Assembly: GCA_003218375.1 (NCBI GenBank)
Contig: QHNH01000023.1
Location: 12,920-76,919, forward strand
Length of the DNA stretch: 64,000 nt
Reading direction: 5' to 3'
DNA from: Verrucomicrobiota bacterium
GTDB taxonomy: Bacteria; Verrucomicrobiota; Verrucomicrobiia; Chthoniobacterales; UBA10450
Shown piece by piece: positions 34,795 through 42,209 of this stretch (positions are counted from its first letter, which is position 1; each line of letters begins with the position of its first letter). The position numbers and the translations under genes are program-made. Below the pieces are notes generated by a model. The model had not been told where the DNA came from and searched no databases. It was given only the letters and a program-made list of their open reading frames with translations.

Positions 34795-35292
34795 ATGACG
34801 TTACCCAAGGAAGCGGAGCTGCTCGGCACGAATTCCGGCGAGCTTGAACTCAAGGGCTCCGGTGCATCCACCGTCGTGAAACTGTCGACAGACGGTCAAC
34901 GCAGAGTTGCCGCGCTGGTCGGCGGACCTTCCGCCGAGTCATCCGGCGGTGTTTACCTCGGTCTTGAGAAAGTCCGCGGAACTTTCGACGCGGCCGTGCT
35001 GAACACATACATCAATCTCCCCGAAGACGCGCGTCCGGCCGATCATCGTGATCTCATGACTGAAAGCGTCGGTCTCTACGGCCTGCGAAGGGCCAGCACC
35101 CTCCAGGGTGAAAACAAAAGCCCTGGCCTGACGTTCCTGCTCGATATTACTCAGATCCTGACCGAGCTTCTCACCTCCAAGTCACTCAATTCCGAAGAAA
35201 TCCGCGTCACTATTGTGCCAGATCGCCCGCTTCCAGATTCGATAACTATCGTTGTCGGACGAGTCAGCATTTTCACGACGTCGTCGGCCTGA
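34795..35292 (+). CDS. Free-standing paralogue of the tyrosinase C-terminal lid domain
   Basis: A 165-residue protein whose residues about 50-160 align closely with the C-terminal domain of the tyrosinase two genes upstream: VRGTFDA(T/A)VL, then YGLRRAS or FGLRRAS, LTF(I/L)LD, and VGR(I/V)SI. The first 45 residues (PKEAELLGTNSGELELKG) resemble the tyrosinase linker. It therefore arose by duplication of the lid-coding segment. It may act as a separate inhibitor or copper chaperone (caddie) for tyrosinase; the sequence does not prove this. Starts 17 bases after the DUF2182 gene; same operon. Confidence 0.8.
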   Translation: MTLPKEAELLGTNSGELELKGSGASTVVKLSTDGQRRVAALVGGPSAESSGGVYLGLEKVRGTFDAAVLNTYINLPEDARPADHRDLMTESVGLYGLRRASTLQGENKSPGLTFLLDITQILTELLTSKSLNSEEIRVTIVPDRPLPDSITIVVGRVSIFTTSSA

Positions 35293-35335
35293 ATAAGTGC
35301 CGCGGATATCGCGGATCAGATCGAGTAGCGCCACC

Positions 35336-36160
35336 TCATCGACCCGCAGCCTTTTCCGCCCGCTCCAGAAGGCGCGGGACCTCCATCTTCTCCGTCCAAG
35401 CCGCGAATGCCGGCGTCGCTCCGCGCCAGCGCAGCGTCTCGACCTTCTTAAAAAGTGGCGCATCAGTCCGCAACGTCGCAAGTTTTTTGAAGAGCAGGGC
35501 GAGCTTGCGTTGTTTGCCGAGAATGTTCGGCGGAAAATTTTCAATCGGGCCGTAGGTGTTCAAAAGCCCGGCCGCGGTCTTCGCGCCGATGCCAACGATT
35601 CCCGGGTAGCCGTCCGCCGCGTCGCCCACGAGCGCCAGCAAATCGGGGATGAGCGGCGGATCAACGCCGAATTTTTCGCGGACGCCGGCGGCATCACGAA
35701 TGGTTTTGCGTCGGCCGTCGATCTGGACCACCCGCGTCCCGCGCACGCATTGCGCCAGGTCTTTGTCGGGCGTCCAGATGGCGACCTTCTCCACCTTCTT
35801 ATCTTTCGCTGCGATATGCGCGGCCGACGCGAGCGCATCATCGGCTTCGAGCTCGATCATCGGCCACACGACAACACCCATCGCGGTGAGCGCCTCCTCG
35901 AGCGGATGGAACTGCGCCAGCAGCGCGGGCTCGATGCCAGCACCAGTCTTGTAGCCCGCCCAAAGCCGATTGCGAAACGACTCGATCACGTGGTCGGTGG
36001 CGACGCCGAGGTACGTGTCGCCGTTCTCGATCATCTGAAGCACGGTCTGCAAAACGCCGACGACCGCGCCGTAGGGGCGGTCCTTGCCTTTGGTAAACCG
36101 GCGCAATCCGTAGAAGTGACGGAAGAGCTCGTACGTGCCGTCGATAAGATGCGCAATCAT
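35336..36160 (-). CDS. Stand-alone 5'-3' exonuclease (PolA N-domain/FEN family)
   Basis: A 274-residue nuclease of the flap/5'-exonuclease family, which acts on 5' flaps and RNA primers. Metal-binding residues are visible in LIDGTYELFR (D7), ELEADDALAS, TPDKDLAQCV and GDAADGYPG; the latter begins the helix-three-turn-helix (GDAADGYPGIVGIGAKTAAGLL). It lacks a polymerase domain. Convergent with the lid-domain gene. Intact motifs suggest an active enzyme; a full-length polA presumably exists elsewhere. Confidence 0.88.
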   Translation of the reverse strand: MIAHLIDGTYELFRHFYGLRRFTKGKDRPYGAVVGVLQTVLQMIENGDTYLGVATDHVIESFRNRLWAGYKTGAGIEPALLAQFHPLEEALTAMGVVVWPMIELEADDALASAAHIAAKDKKVEKVAIWTPDKDLAQCVRGTRVVQIDGRRKTIRDAAGVREKFGVDPPLIPDLLALVGDAADGYPGIVGIGAKTAAGLLNTYGPIENFPPNILGKQRKLALLFKKLATLRTDAPLFKKVETLRWRGATPAFAAWTEKMEVPRLLERAEKAAGR

Positions 36161-36547
36161 TTCGATTTAATGAAGCAACTTCTCGGGGAAGTGCGCGTTC
36201 CGTTCGCGTCGCAGAATGCGCTGCTGACGCCATCGCAACATCATGCCTGTATGCCTACCTCGATAGCCGCGTGAGGCGAAGCCTTTTGAATAGGTCGAGC
36301 CTCGCACGCGGCCATACTTGCCGCGACTGGACTTCCAGCCCGTGACGCGTTGAATGAAGTTCGCCGGGGAATTGGCCGCGACTCGGCGACAACCGAACGC
36401 AGCGACGATCGCCCCTGATCGATTTGCGCCAAGCGATAACATGCTTGACATACATGGGCCCTGTCTGGCATTTGACTTCTGAAACTCGCTGTCTCCCCAC
36501 GGCCGCGGGAAATCATTATCCCGTCAGTCCCCAAACTTGGGTTCGTC
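36161..36547. other. Intergenic stretch with a DUF1801 remnant
   Basis: Almost 390 bases with no intact gene. Bases 36311-36395 on the plus strand encode RDALNEVRRGIGRD, clearly a decayed piece of the DUF1801 gene seen at 39197 and 40909. The rest is unrecognised. Confidence 0.55.
36311..36395 (+). pseudogene. DUF1801 N-terminal remnant, copy 1
   Basis: Plus-strand frame reads ILAATGLPARDALNEVRRGI, matching YLAARPADRREALNEVRRGI of the fragment at 39197. Neither start nor later part remains. Confidence 0.6.
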
Positions 36548-37003
36548 ATGCCAAAGGAAATAACATATTCGTTGTTGGCAGCTTATGGGCTTTTAACCAT
36601 CTTCCTGTTTCTTGAGTTGCTCAGTTCTCGTCGGCTGTTGCGCTTTCTAATTTCTTTAGGAGCGATGGCGCTAAGTGCGCTGGCACTTTTTGTGACGACG
36701 GGCTTTCCACGGGTGCACACGACTTTCGGAGGCGGATCGCCGATCTTGGGTATCGGGATCGTTACTTTATGCACTGCCCTAGGAATCCTCGCACAATACA
36801 TTTTTTACCTGAAGAAATCCTTTTCATGGCTCAAGATGCTCAGCCCCTTAGTCATCTCGCCAATTGTGGTTCTTCCCCTCTTAGCTTCTATTCAGAAGTC
36901 CGGAGATTTGGATACGTTGCAACTTATTTCATTCGCGTTTCTGGCATTTCAGAACGGATTCTTTTGGCGCAGTGTGATGGAAAATGCGAAACCGGGCCCT
37001 TAG
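36548..37003 (+). CDS. Small polytopic membrane protein upstream of the caspase-like gene
   Basis: A 151-residue protein with about five hydrophobic segments (near 8-25, 30-53, 66-88, 94-114 and 123-143) and short loops; no known family recognised. Its last 20 bases overlap the start of the caspase-like gene, so translation of the two is coupled. In toxin-like or signalling caspase systems a membrane partner is a common effector or anchor, but no homology supports a specific role. Codon use is less GC-biased than in the core genes. Confidence 0.65.
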   Translation: MPKEITYSLLAAYGLLTIFLFLELLSSRRLLRFLISLGAMALSALALFVTTGFPRVHTTFGGGSPILGIGIVTLCTALGILAQYIFYLKKSFSWLKMLSPLVISPIVVLPLLASIQKSGDLDTLQLISFAFLAFQNGFFWRSVMENAKPGP

Positions 37004-38576
37004 AAACGTTGGCTGGCTAGCGCTTACGTATTTGGTCGCCTTGCGTCCGGCAATAGCCGGGGATCGGCCCTCAGTGCCAAAAGAATACGATCGGTTCTTC
37101 GTTCAATATAAAGATGATAGAAGTCTTCCGGAACGGATTTTAAACGAGCTTGGTTTCTCGTTACAGGACGTCGGCCGAAGCTATGCGCTGGTCGCGGGTA
37201 TCGGGAGCTACCCTAAAATGGATGCCCTGCATACTAAACTCCCTCCGGCCTACGAGGATATCAACCACATGGCTAAATACTTCAAAGAAGTCGAATATTT
37301 TGATGAAATCGTTGTTCTCAAAGATTCCGACATGAATTATTCAAACTTAGCATTCTTTCTCCAAAGCTATTTTCCTGAACAATTGCGGAGCCATCCAAAA
37401 TCGCGGTTCATCTTTGCTTACAGCGGACATGGGATGAAGGATCCTGAAAGCAGCAAAGGATATCTTCTTACGAGTGATGCAGAAACACTGACCGACAAGC
37501 GACATGGACTTGATCTCGAAATAGTGCGCACACTCATGGATGGCATTATTCGCGACGGGTATCATACTCTCGCCTTGATAAACGCATGCCATAGCGGTGC
37601 ATTCCTTCGACGTGTTTCATTCGGAGGTAAGCCCCTTAAACCGAAGAAGCCGGGCGCACACGTCCTCGTTTGCGGAGGAGTGGATGAGCTTGGTTATCAT
37701 ATCCCGTCGGTCGGAACGGGTAGTGTGTTTTTCGAAAAAATCCTTGCGGGTCTCGGTGGGATTGCTGATACCTACCCCAAAGAGACGGACGGTGACGGAA
37801 TGATCACTTTTGATGAGCTCGCAACGTATGTCATCCAAGAGGTGCGTTTCTCTACAGACTCGGACGCAAATCCAATTGCTGGCGATATTTCTCCTCACGG
37901 AAGTGCAGGTTCCATCTTCTTTTTGAATCGAGAGCACTTTGCAAAGGAAGGTGCCATTTCCAATTGGAAGCCGGCCAAAGGGACCACATTTGGGGAGAAT
38001 TCGCCGACTGATCAGACTCTCATTGCTCCGAATACCGAACTCCAAGACATCTTCAGTCTTTCGGAAAGAGACCGTCCCGCGAGTGAGTTGCGTTCAATAC
38101 TTAGTGGCTTTCAGATTACTCTTCAACGCGCGGGCTTTTATGAAGGTTCAGCAGATGGAATTCCGGGACCCAAGACTAAGGCTGCGATTCTTCAATGGCA
38201 GAAAACGTATCGCCTTTCCGAGACTGGAGATCTTACTGAGGAAACCACCAGGAGTTTAAAAGAGGCGGATCTTGAACCGCCGGCTAGCCTTACTGAGGAA
38301 ACCACTGCGAGTTCGAAACAGGTGGACCCTGGACCGCCGGCTAACAAGAATACGACTGCCCGCAAAGAACCGGTTAGGCGTTCCCCGCAACCTTCACCGC
38401 CTCCCAGTGATTCAGACGTGTCTATTCCTTGGGGAAAAGCTCATCCACGAATCAACAAAGCCGTCATTAGCCCATACGACAGCAATGCAGTAGTAGACGC
38501 GAGTTCAAGTGATAGAGGAGACATTTTGTATTGCCCGACCACCCACAAGCCGTTTAGAAATCCTTGGAAGCGCTGA
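36984..38576 (+). CDS. Caspase-like (C14) peptidase with peptidoglycan-binding domain
   Basis: A 530-residue protein with a short signal-like N-terminus. The caspase fold spans about 65-310: catalytic His149 in FAYSGHGMKD and Cys202 in LINACHSGAF, plus an EF-hand-like loop (TDGDGMITFDEL, 268-279) seen in many bacterial metacaspase relatives. Residues about 375-428 form a PG_binding_1-type domain (LQRAGFYEGSADGIPGPKTKAA). After a Pro/Ser/Thr linker, the C-terminal 45 residues (SPYDSNAVVD, then YCPTTHKPFRNP) look like a short repeat motif found at the ends of many Verrucomicrobial proteins. Exported role at the cell wall is likely; target unknown. Confidence 0.88.
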   Translation: MRNRALRNVGWLALTYLVALRPAIAGDRPSVPKEYDRFFVQYKDDRSLPERILNELGFSLQDVGRSYALVAGIGSYPKMDALHTKLPPAYEDINHMAKYFKEVEYFDEIVVLKDSDMNYSNLAFFLQSYFPEQLRSHPKSRFIFAYSGHGMKDPESSKGYLLTSDAETLTDKRHGLDLEIVRTLMDGIIRDGYHTLALINACHSGAFLRRVSFGGKPLKPKKPGAHVLVCGGVDELGYHIPSVGTGSVFFEKILAGLGGIADTYPKETDGDGMITFDELATYVIQEVRFSTDSDANPIAGDISPHGSAGSIFFLNREHFAKEGAISNWKPAKGTTFGENSPTDQTLIAPNTELQDIFSLSERDRPASELRSILSGFQITLQRAGFYEGSADGIPGPKTKAAILQWQKTYRLSETGDLTEETTRSLKEADLEPPASLTEETTASSKQVDPGPPANKNTTARKEPVRRSPQPSPPPSDSDVSIPWGKAHPRINKAVISPYDSNAVVDASSSDRGDILYCPTTHKPFRNPWKR

Positions 38577-38581
38577 TACGT

Positions 38582-39061
38582 ATGGCCTCACGTGAACATA
38601 TACTACTTTTCGTCTTCTGTTCCTTCCTTTTTGCCTCATGCGCTGGTACCTCCGTGACGGTGCACGCCCCTCCCGCCAAAAGGAGCTATTCAACAGCGGA
38701 GATTTACAATTCTGATACGAAACATCCGGAACTTTCGCAGCAGATCACGCGTGCTGTTGCCTTCGAGCTTCGATCGCGTGGAGTTATCGCGACGATCCGA
38801 GACGTAGGCGATGCCCCATCCGAGACCGTTGACCTTCTTGTTGTGCACACGTCTGACTGGCCTTGGGACCTTGCTCGCTATCTCGCATCGCTCGAAATCA
38901 AGTTAGTGGATCGCAACTCTAAAGAGATCGTAGGTGCGGGCACCTACGAGGGAACCACGTGGCACGATTTTCCACAGCCGGCTGTCATCGTCCGAAACAT
39001 ATTTGAGGACTTTGATCGACGCGGCGTATTTCGTACTCGTGCGTCTGCTGGTGCCGAATGA
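38582..39061 (+). CDS. Small lipoprotein, third gene of the caspase operon
   Basis: A 159-residue protein starting at the ATG at 38582, 5 bases after the caspase-like stop. Signal sequence HILLFVFCSFLFASC ends in the lipobox LFASC, so it should be lipid-anchored. The mature part is a mixed alpha/beta domain of unknown family (DLLVVHTSDWPWDLARY, EIKLVDRNSKEIVGAGTYEG); the fold resembles small lipoproteins that bind outer-membrane or tip components. Operon position suggests it cooperates with the caspase-like protein in the envelope. Confidence 0.75.
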   Translation: MASREHILLFVFCSFLFASCAGTSVTVHAPPAKRSYSTAEIYNSDTKHPELSQQITRAVAFELRSRGVIATIRDVGDAPSETVDLLVVHTSDWPWDLARYLASLEIKLVDRNSKEIVGAGTYEGTTWHDFPQPAVIVRNIFEDFDRRGVFRTRASAGAE

Positions 39062-39196
39062 TTGACAGGCGCGATGCGTCGTGCCAAAGGGGCTCCGTCT
39101 GGGGACCTCTCTTTCCTGAGCATGCGCACTTTCGCGCTACAGTATATCCGGACATTGCAGTTGCCTCGGCAAAAGCCGGCATGGTAGGCTTGCCCC

Positions 39197-39439
39197 ATGC
39201 CAGCATCCACCGTGACTGAGTATCTTGCCGCGCGCCCCGCGGATCGCCGGGAGGCGTTGAACGAAGTTCGCCGGGGAATCAACCGGGCCCTGCCACCGGG
39301 ATACAAGGAAGGCATCCAGTTCGGCATGATCAGCTGGTTCGTTCCGCTGTCCACCCGCGCGCACCCGCCAAGAAGGCCCGCCGCGACGAGCAGGCCTCGC
39401 ACAGCAAAACTCAAGCTGCAAACTTGCTGCTATACGTGA
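39197..39439 (+). pseudogene. Truncated DUF1801 gene, copy 2
   Basis: Begins like the intact DUF1801 gene at 40909 (ASTVTEYLAARPADRREAL, then GIQFGMISWFVPLS) but diverges after about residue 52 into sequence that runs into the first 23-bp palindrome (39429-39451). It lacks the second half of the domain. Probably cut by the repeat-associated rearrangement. Confidence 0.8.
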
Positions 39440-39451
39440 CTCACGTATAGC
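39429..39451. repeat. 23-bp palindrome P1
   Basis: Perfect 11-base arms GCTATACGTGA and TCACGTATAGC around one C. First of six copies in 39.4-43.4 kb. Confidence 0.9.
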
Positions 39452-39660
39452 ATCGTCCTTCACTTCTTTGGTTTCGCCTTACGCTCCCGCTAGTGCAGCA
39501 ATAATGTACCCGCCTTATGGTTTACCGCATGGCGGCGTGATTACGCTCCCGCTAGGGCATCTATTTTGTTCCCTGGTTTTCGGTTTGCCGCAGAGCGGCG
39601 TGATTCTTCGCCGCGGACAAAGGGAAAGGATGAAGGATGAAGGAAGAATTAAGAAGTGAA

Positions 39661-40130
39661 TCAAGAAGTCTTCGCGTGCTTTAGGATGGTAACGAAAATC
39701 GCGGTTAGCTCTTCACATTCTTGCCGCAGAGGTGCGAGCTTTTCCACGCTGACAACCCCAGATTCCACGAGCAGTTCCAGCCAGTAGGCGCTTTGACTCG
39801 CTGCTTTCCCAGCAGCTCGCCCGCTACCTCGCGGGTTTTACCATCTATGTCGCGGTTACCCAACACGCTCCATTCTTCAATCTCGCGCAGCGAATCGCCG
39901 CATTTCGCGATGAACTCCGCTTTGCTCCGCGCGCGAAACGCTTCTCGATAGTTAGCGCCGATCGAAGTTCCGGACCGGAGCAATTGCTTCCCAAGCACCT
40001 GCGCCTCCGTCGTCTTCGGAAGCGCGTAAAACATGCGCACAACGCGAAGCGCGAAAACCTTCGTCCGATCGCGCAGATCATTTTGAAAGCCCAGCCGTTG
40101 CTTCGCATCCGTTACGGCTTCCTTCCGCAT
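39661..40130 (-). pseudogene. Four-helix-bundle (23S IVP-like) gene broken by an 80-bp insertion
   Basis: The minus strand encodes a typical IVP/four-helix-bundle protein (VLGKQLLRSGTSIGANYREA, then ARSKAEFIAKCGDSLREIEE). After REIEE an 80-base insert (39793-39872) shifts the frame; beyond it the original ending is still readable (AYWLELLVESGVVSVEKLAP to VTILKHAKTS and stop at 39661-39663). Without the insert the product would be about 130 residues. The longer frame visible to 39705 is only the insert-shifted readthrough. By family these small proteins are found in mobile 23S rRNA intervening sequences and elsewhere; function unknown. Confidence 0.85.
39793..39872. mobile_element. 80-bp double-hairpin insertion in the IVP gene
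   Basis: Contains stems GCTGCT/AGCAGC (39800-39816) and CCCGC/GCGGG (39820-39835). Its removal restores the conserved reading frame of the host gene, so it is a recent insertion of a REP-like miniature element. Confidence 0.75.
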
Positions 40131-40146
40131 TCCTCCTTATTACTTC

Positions 40147-40212
40147 ACCTTGCGCGCCCTCGCCGCACGGTAATTGGCCATGTGCTCCTCAGCGGACACG
40201 CGCGCGGTTGAG
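40147..40212 (-). pseudogene. DUF1801 C-terminal remnant
   Basis: The plus-strand text GCACGGTAATTGGCCATGTGC and its flanks match the 3' part of the intact DUF1801 gene (around 41030-41075, coding VSAEEHIANYRTARALL). Only about 20 codons remain. Confidence 0.65.
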
Positions 40213-40223
40213 ACTTAAGACGG

Positions 40224-40787
40224 CTAGGATACGGAACTTCGCTTCTCGTCGCTCTGGCGAACAACCAATCCTACAAACATACCAACAAGCAGGCCTGCAT
40301 ATACAATTCCGGTGATCGCCTCGATGGAGGCAAAAACACGCGAGTCTATCGTCGGTTGAATGTCTCCGTAGCCCACCGTCGTAAAGGTAACGACACTAAA
40401 ATATAACGCCGTCGGCAGATCGTGGATAGTGTGCCGGTCTGAATCTATCAGACCGTAGTCGCTGTACATCAAAGCGAAGTACGTCAAAATGACGGTGATG
40501 CTAACTTCAGCGAAGCAAATAGCCAGAGTTGGGGAGAGCGCGTCGTTAGATTTCGTTATCATTCGAAAGATCAGCGCCATATAGATAAAGCAGTTCGTGA
40601 CGATGAATACCACGGCGAAGACAGATCCTTTTATTCCCCATGGGACGTGGTGTTGAGGATTCGTCGCGATGGAGTGGAGAAACCAAGCACAAGCCGCTAG
40701 TACGGCCAAGATGCATGTGACACGACCTAAAATGACGACAAAAGCCCTGAACCATGCGATCAGATCATCCTGTTCATCAGTTCCCAT
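40224..40787 (-). CDS. Two-pore-like potassium ion channel protein
   Basis: A 187-residue membrane protein starting at the ATG at 40787 (the longer frame adds an unconserved N-terminus). About four TM segments; the P-loop and K+ selectivity filter TVGYGD lie in SVVTFTTVGYGDIQP near residues 140-155, followed by the inner helix (GIVYAGLLVGMFVGLVV). No RCK or other regulatory domain follows. Probably a simple K+ channel. Its neighbours are unrelated remnants. Confidence 0.88.
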   Translation of the reverse strand: MGTDEQDDLIAWFRAFVVILGRVTCILAVLAACAWFLHSIATNPQHHVPWGIKGSVFAVVFIVTNCFIYMALIFRMITKSNDALSPTLAICFAEVSITVILTYFALMYSDYGLIDSDRHTIHDLPTALYFSVVTFTTVGYGDIQPTIDSRVFASIEAITGIVYAGLLVGMFVGLVVRQSDEKRSSVS

Positions 40788-40908
40788 GTCGTGACGCCAA
40801 TTTAATTGGGCGGTTCGATGGCCGACAAGGATATTGCAAATCCAACGCTCGAAGAAAAGCCAGCCTGGGGTCGTACATTGAGCATGCAAAGGCAAAGGGG
40901 CAGAAATA

Positions 40909-41463
40909 CTATCGACATTTAGTCGCCCTGCTCTTAGCCGCCTTCTTCACCGCGGACTTTTTGGCGCTGCTCTTTGAAAGCCCGGCCGCTCCTTCACCCG
41001 CCTTACGGCCCTTGGCCAGGAGCGCCCTCGCCGTGCGGTAATTGGCTATGTGCTCCTCCGCGGACACGCGCGCAACGGTGCGGCCGACCACGTCGAGAGC
41101 CAGGTCCTCCAACGATTTGAAGCGGACGCAACCTTTACCCATGTCGAGCTTCTTGCCGCTCTTCTTGTATTCGTCAACGAACCAGGTTGAGAGCGTGGGA
41201 TGACCGTAGAAGCACAGGAAATGCAGCACCATGCCCGACTTCTGCGATCCGAGCGCAACAAATGGCAGCGGCACTTTGGGATTCTCGCCATAGCCCGCCG
41301 GATACATGGACAGCGGGACGTACCACCCGATCATCCCGAACTGCATGCCCTCCTCATAGCCGGCCGGCAGGTTCTCATTGATCGCCTTGCGCACGGCGCT
41401 GAGCGCGGCACGGCGATCCGCGGGGAGTGCCGCGAGGTATTGGGCCACGGTGGAAGCTGTCAT
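40909..41463 (-). CDS. DUF1801 domain protein, intact copy
   Basis: A 184-residue protein of the DUF1801 family (start at ATG 41463): QYLAALPADRRAALSAVRK, GMQFGMIGWYVPLS, FLCFYGHPTLSTWFVDE, and a Lys/Ala-rich C-terminal tail (SSAKKSAVKKAAKSR) that may bind nucleic acid or be disordered. The family has no settled function. Fragments of the same gene lie at 36311, 39197 and 40147, so this gene has been copied repeatedly in the region. A palindrome (41538) lies 75 bases upstream. Confidence 0.82.
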   Translation of the reverse strand: MTASTVAQYLAALPADRRAALSAVRKAINENLPAGYEEGMQFGMIGWYVPLSMYPAGYGENPKVPLPFVALGSQKSGMVLHFLCFYGHPTLSTWFVDEYKKSGKKLDMGKGCVRFKSLEDLALDVVGRTVARVSAEEHIANYRTARALLAKGRKAGEGAAGLSKSSAKKSAVKKAAKSRATKCR

Positions 41464-41537
41464 GTTGGCGACAATACCCCCTGAACTGTGCGGCGGACAA
41501 GCCTCATGCACCGCAAACATTAGACGGGCTCTTCGTC

Positions 41538-41560
41538 GCTATACGTGACTCACGTATAGC
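41538..41560. repeat. 23-bp palindrome P2
   Basis: Arms GCTATACGTGA / TCACGTATAGC, central C, perfect. Confidence 0.9.
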
Positions 41561-41703
41561 GCCTTGGTCCATGTGCGGTACCAGGTTCTCGAGCCAGATC
41601 TTTCATGCGTGATGATGGCTGCTCCCGCCGCCGGTAATTGCTGGGTGCCCTCGCCTCCAAGGATACACGCTTCCCAGGCAAAACTTTGAACTGCGGACTT
41701 GAT

Positions 41704-41726
41704 GCTATACGTGACTCACGTATAGC
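41704..41726. repeat. 23-bp palindrome P3
   Basis: Identical to P2; heads the second tandem unit. Confidence 0.9.
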
Positions 41727-41870
41727 GCCTTGGTCCATGTGCGGCACCAGTTTCTCTAGCCAGATCTTTCATGCGTGGTGATGGGCGCTCCCGCCGTCCG
41801 GTAATTGCTGGGTGCCGTCGCCACCAAGGATGCATGCTGTCCAGGCAAAACTTTGAATTGCGGACTTGAT

Positions 41871-41893
41871 GCTATACGTGAATCACGTATAGT
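41871..41893. promoter_or_regulatory. 23-bp palindrome P4, operator candidate before XRE gene
   Basis: GCTATACGTGA A TCACGTATAGT, one imperfect end base; ends 16 bases before the XRE-type start codon, a natural place for an autoregulatory operator. Confidence 0.7.
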
Positions 41894-41908
41894 ATCGTCT
41901 TTTCGGCA

Positions 41909-42130
41909 ATGGCTTTCGGGACACGATCTCATCACACGCGGCATCAGCGTCTTGCTCCCCAGTCGCTCGCGCGTCGCCTGCGAGCGTGGCGTGAGCGCAA
42001 AAATCTTTCCCAAAGCGAGGCAGCTTTGAAGTTGCAGATCTCGACGCGAACGCTGCAAGAGTGGGAACAAGATCGTTCGGCGCCGCGCGGTTTCGCGCGC
42101 ATTGTAATCGAGAAGACGATTCGTCCTTAA
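41909..42130 (+). CDS. XRE-family helix-turn-helix regulator (antitoxin-like)
   Basis: A 73-residue protein that is almost only an HTH: LARRLRAWRERKNLSQSEAA, then KLQISTRTLQEWEQDRSAP (about residues 20-62). HTH proteins of this size act as HigA/MqsA-type antitoxins or small phage-like repressors, which bind palindromes upstream of their own gene; P4 is placed for this. No toxin ORF adjoins it. The unit is bracketed by palindromes P4 and P5, and a 9-base-pair hairpin follows the stop codon. Orphan antitoxin or regulator of the other palindromes is the best guess. Confidence 0.75.
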   Translation: MAFGTRSHHTRHQRLAPQSLARRLRAWRERKNLSQSEAALKLQISTRTLQEWEQDRSAPRGFARIVIEKTIRP

Positions 42131-42156
42131 GAGCACGGATTGTGTCTGTGCTCTTA
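42128..42156 (+). terminator. Hairpin after the XRE gene
   Basis: TAAGAGCAC / GTGCTCTTA, 9-base stem and 11-base loop overlapping the stop codon. No T-run, so termination activity is uncertain. Confidence 0.5.
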
Positions 42157-42157
42157 T

Positions 42158-42180
42158 GCTATACGGGATTCACGTATAGC
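42158..42180. repeat. 23-bp palindrome P5
   Basis: GCTATACGGGA T TCACGTATAGC, one arm mismatch (G for T). Closes the XRE unit. Confidence 0.85.
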
Positions 42181-42209
42181 AACCTGTTTCCCCTACGCTG
42201 AACAGTTTT

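Larger units (their letters stand above)
41538..41870. repeat. Tandem duplication of a palindrome-headed unit
   Basis: Two directly repeated units, 41538-41703 and 41704-41870, each about 166 bases and each starting with the 23-bp palindrome. About nine bases in ten match (shared runs include GCCTTGGTCCATGTGCGG and GCCAGATCTTTCATGCGTG). No ORF is supported. A third palindrome at 41871 heads the XRE gene unit. Confidence 0.85.
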
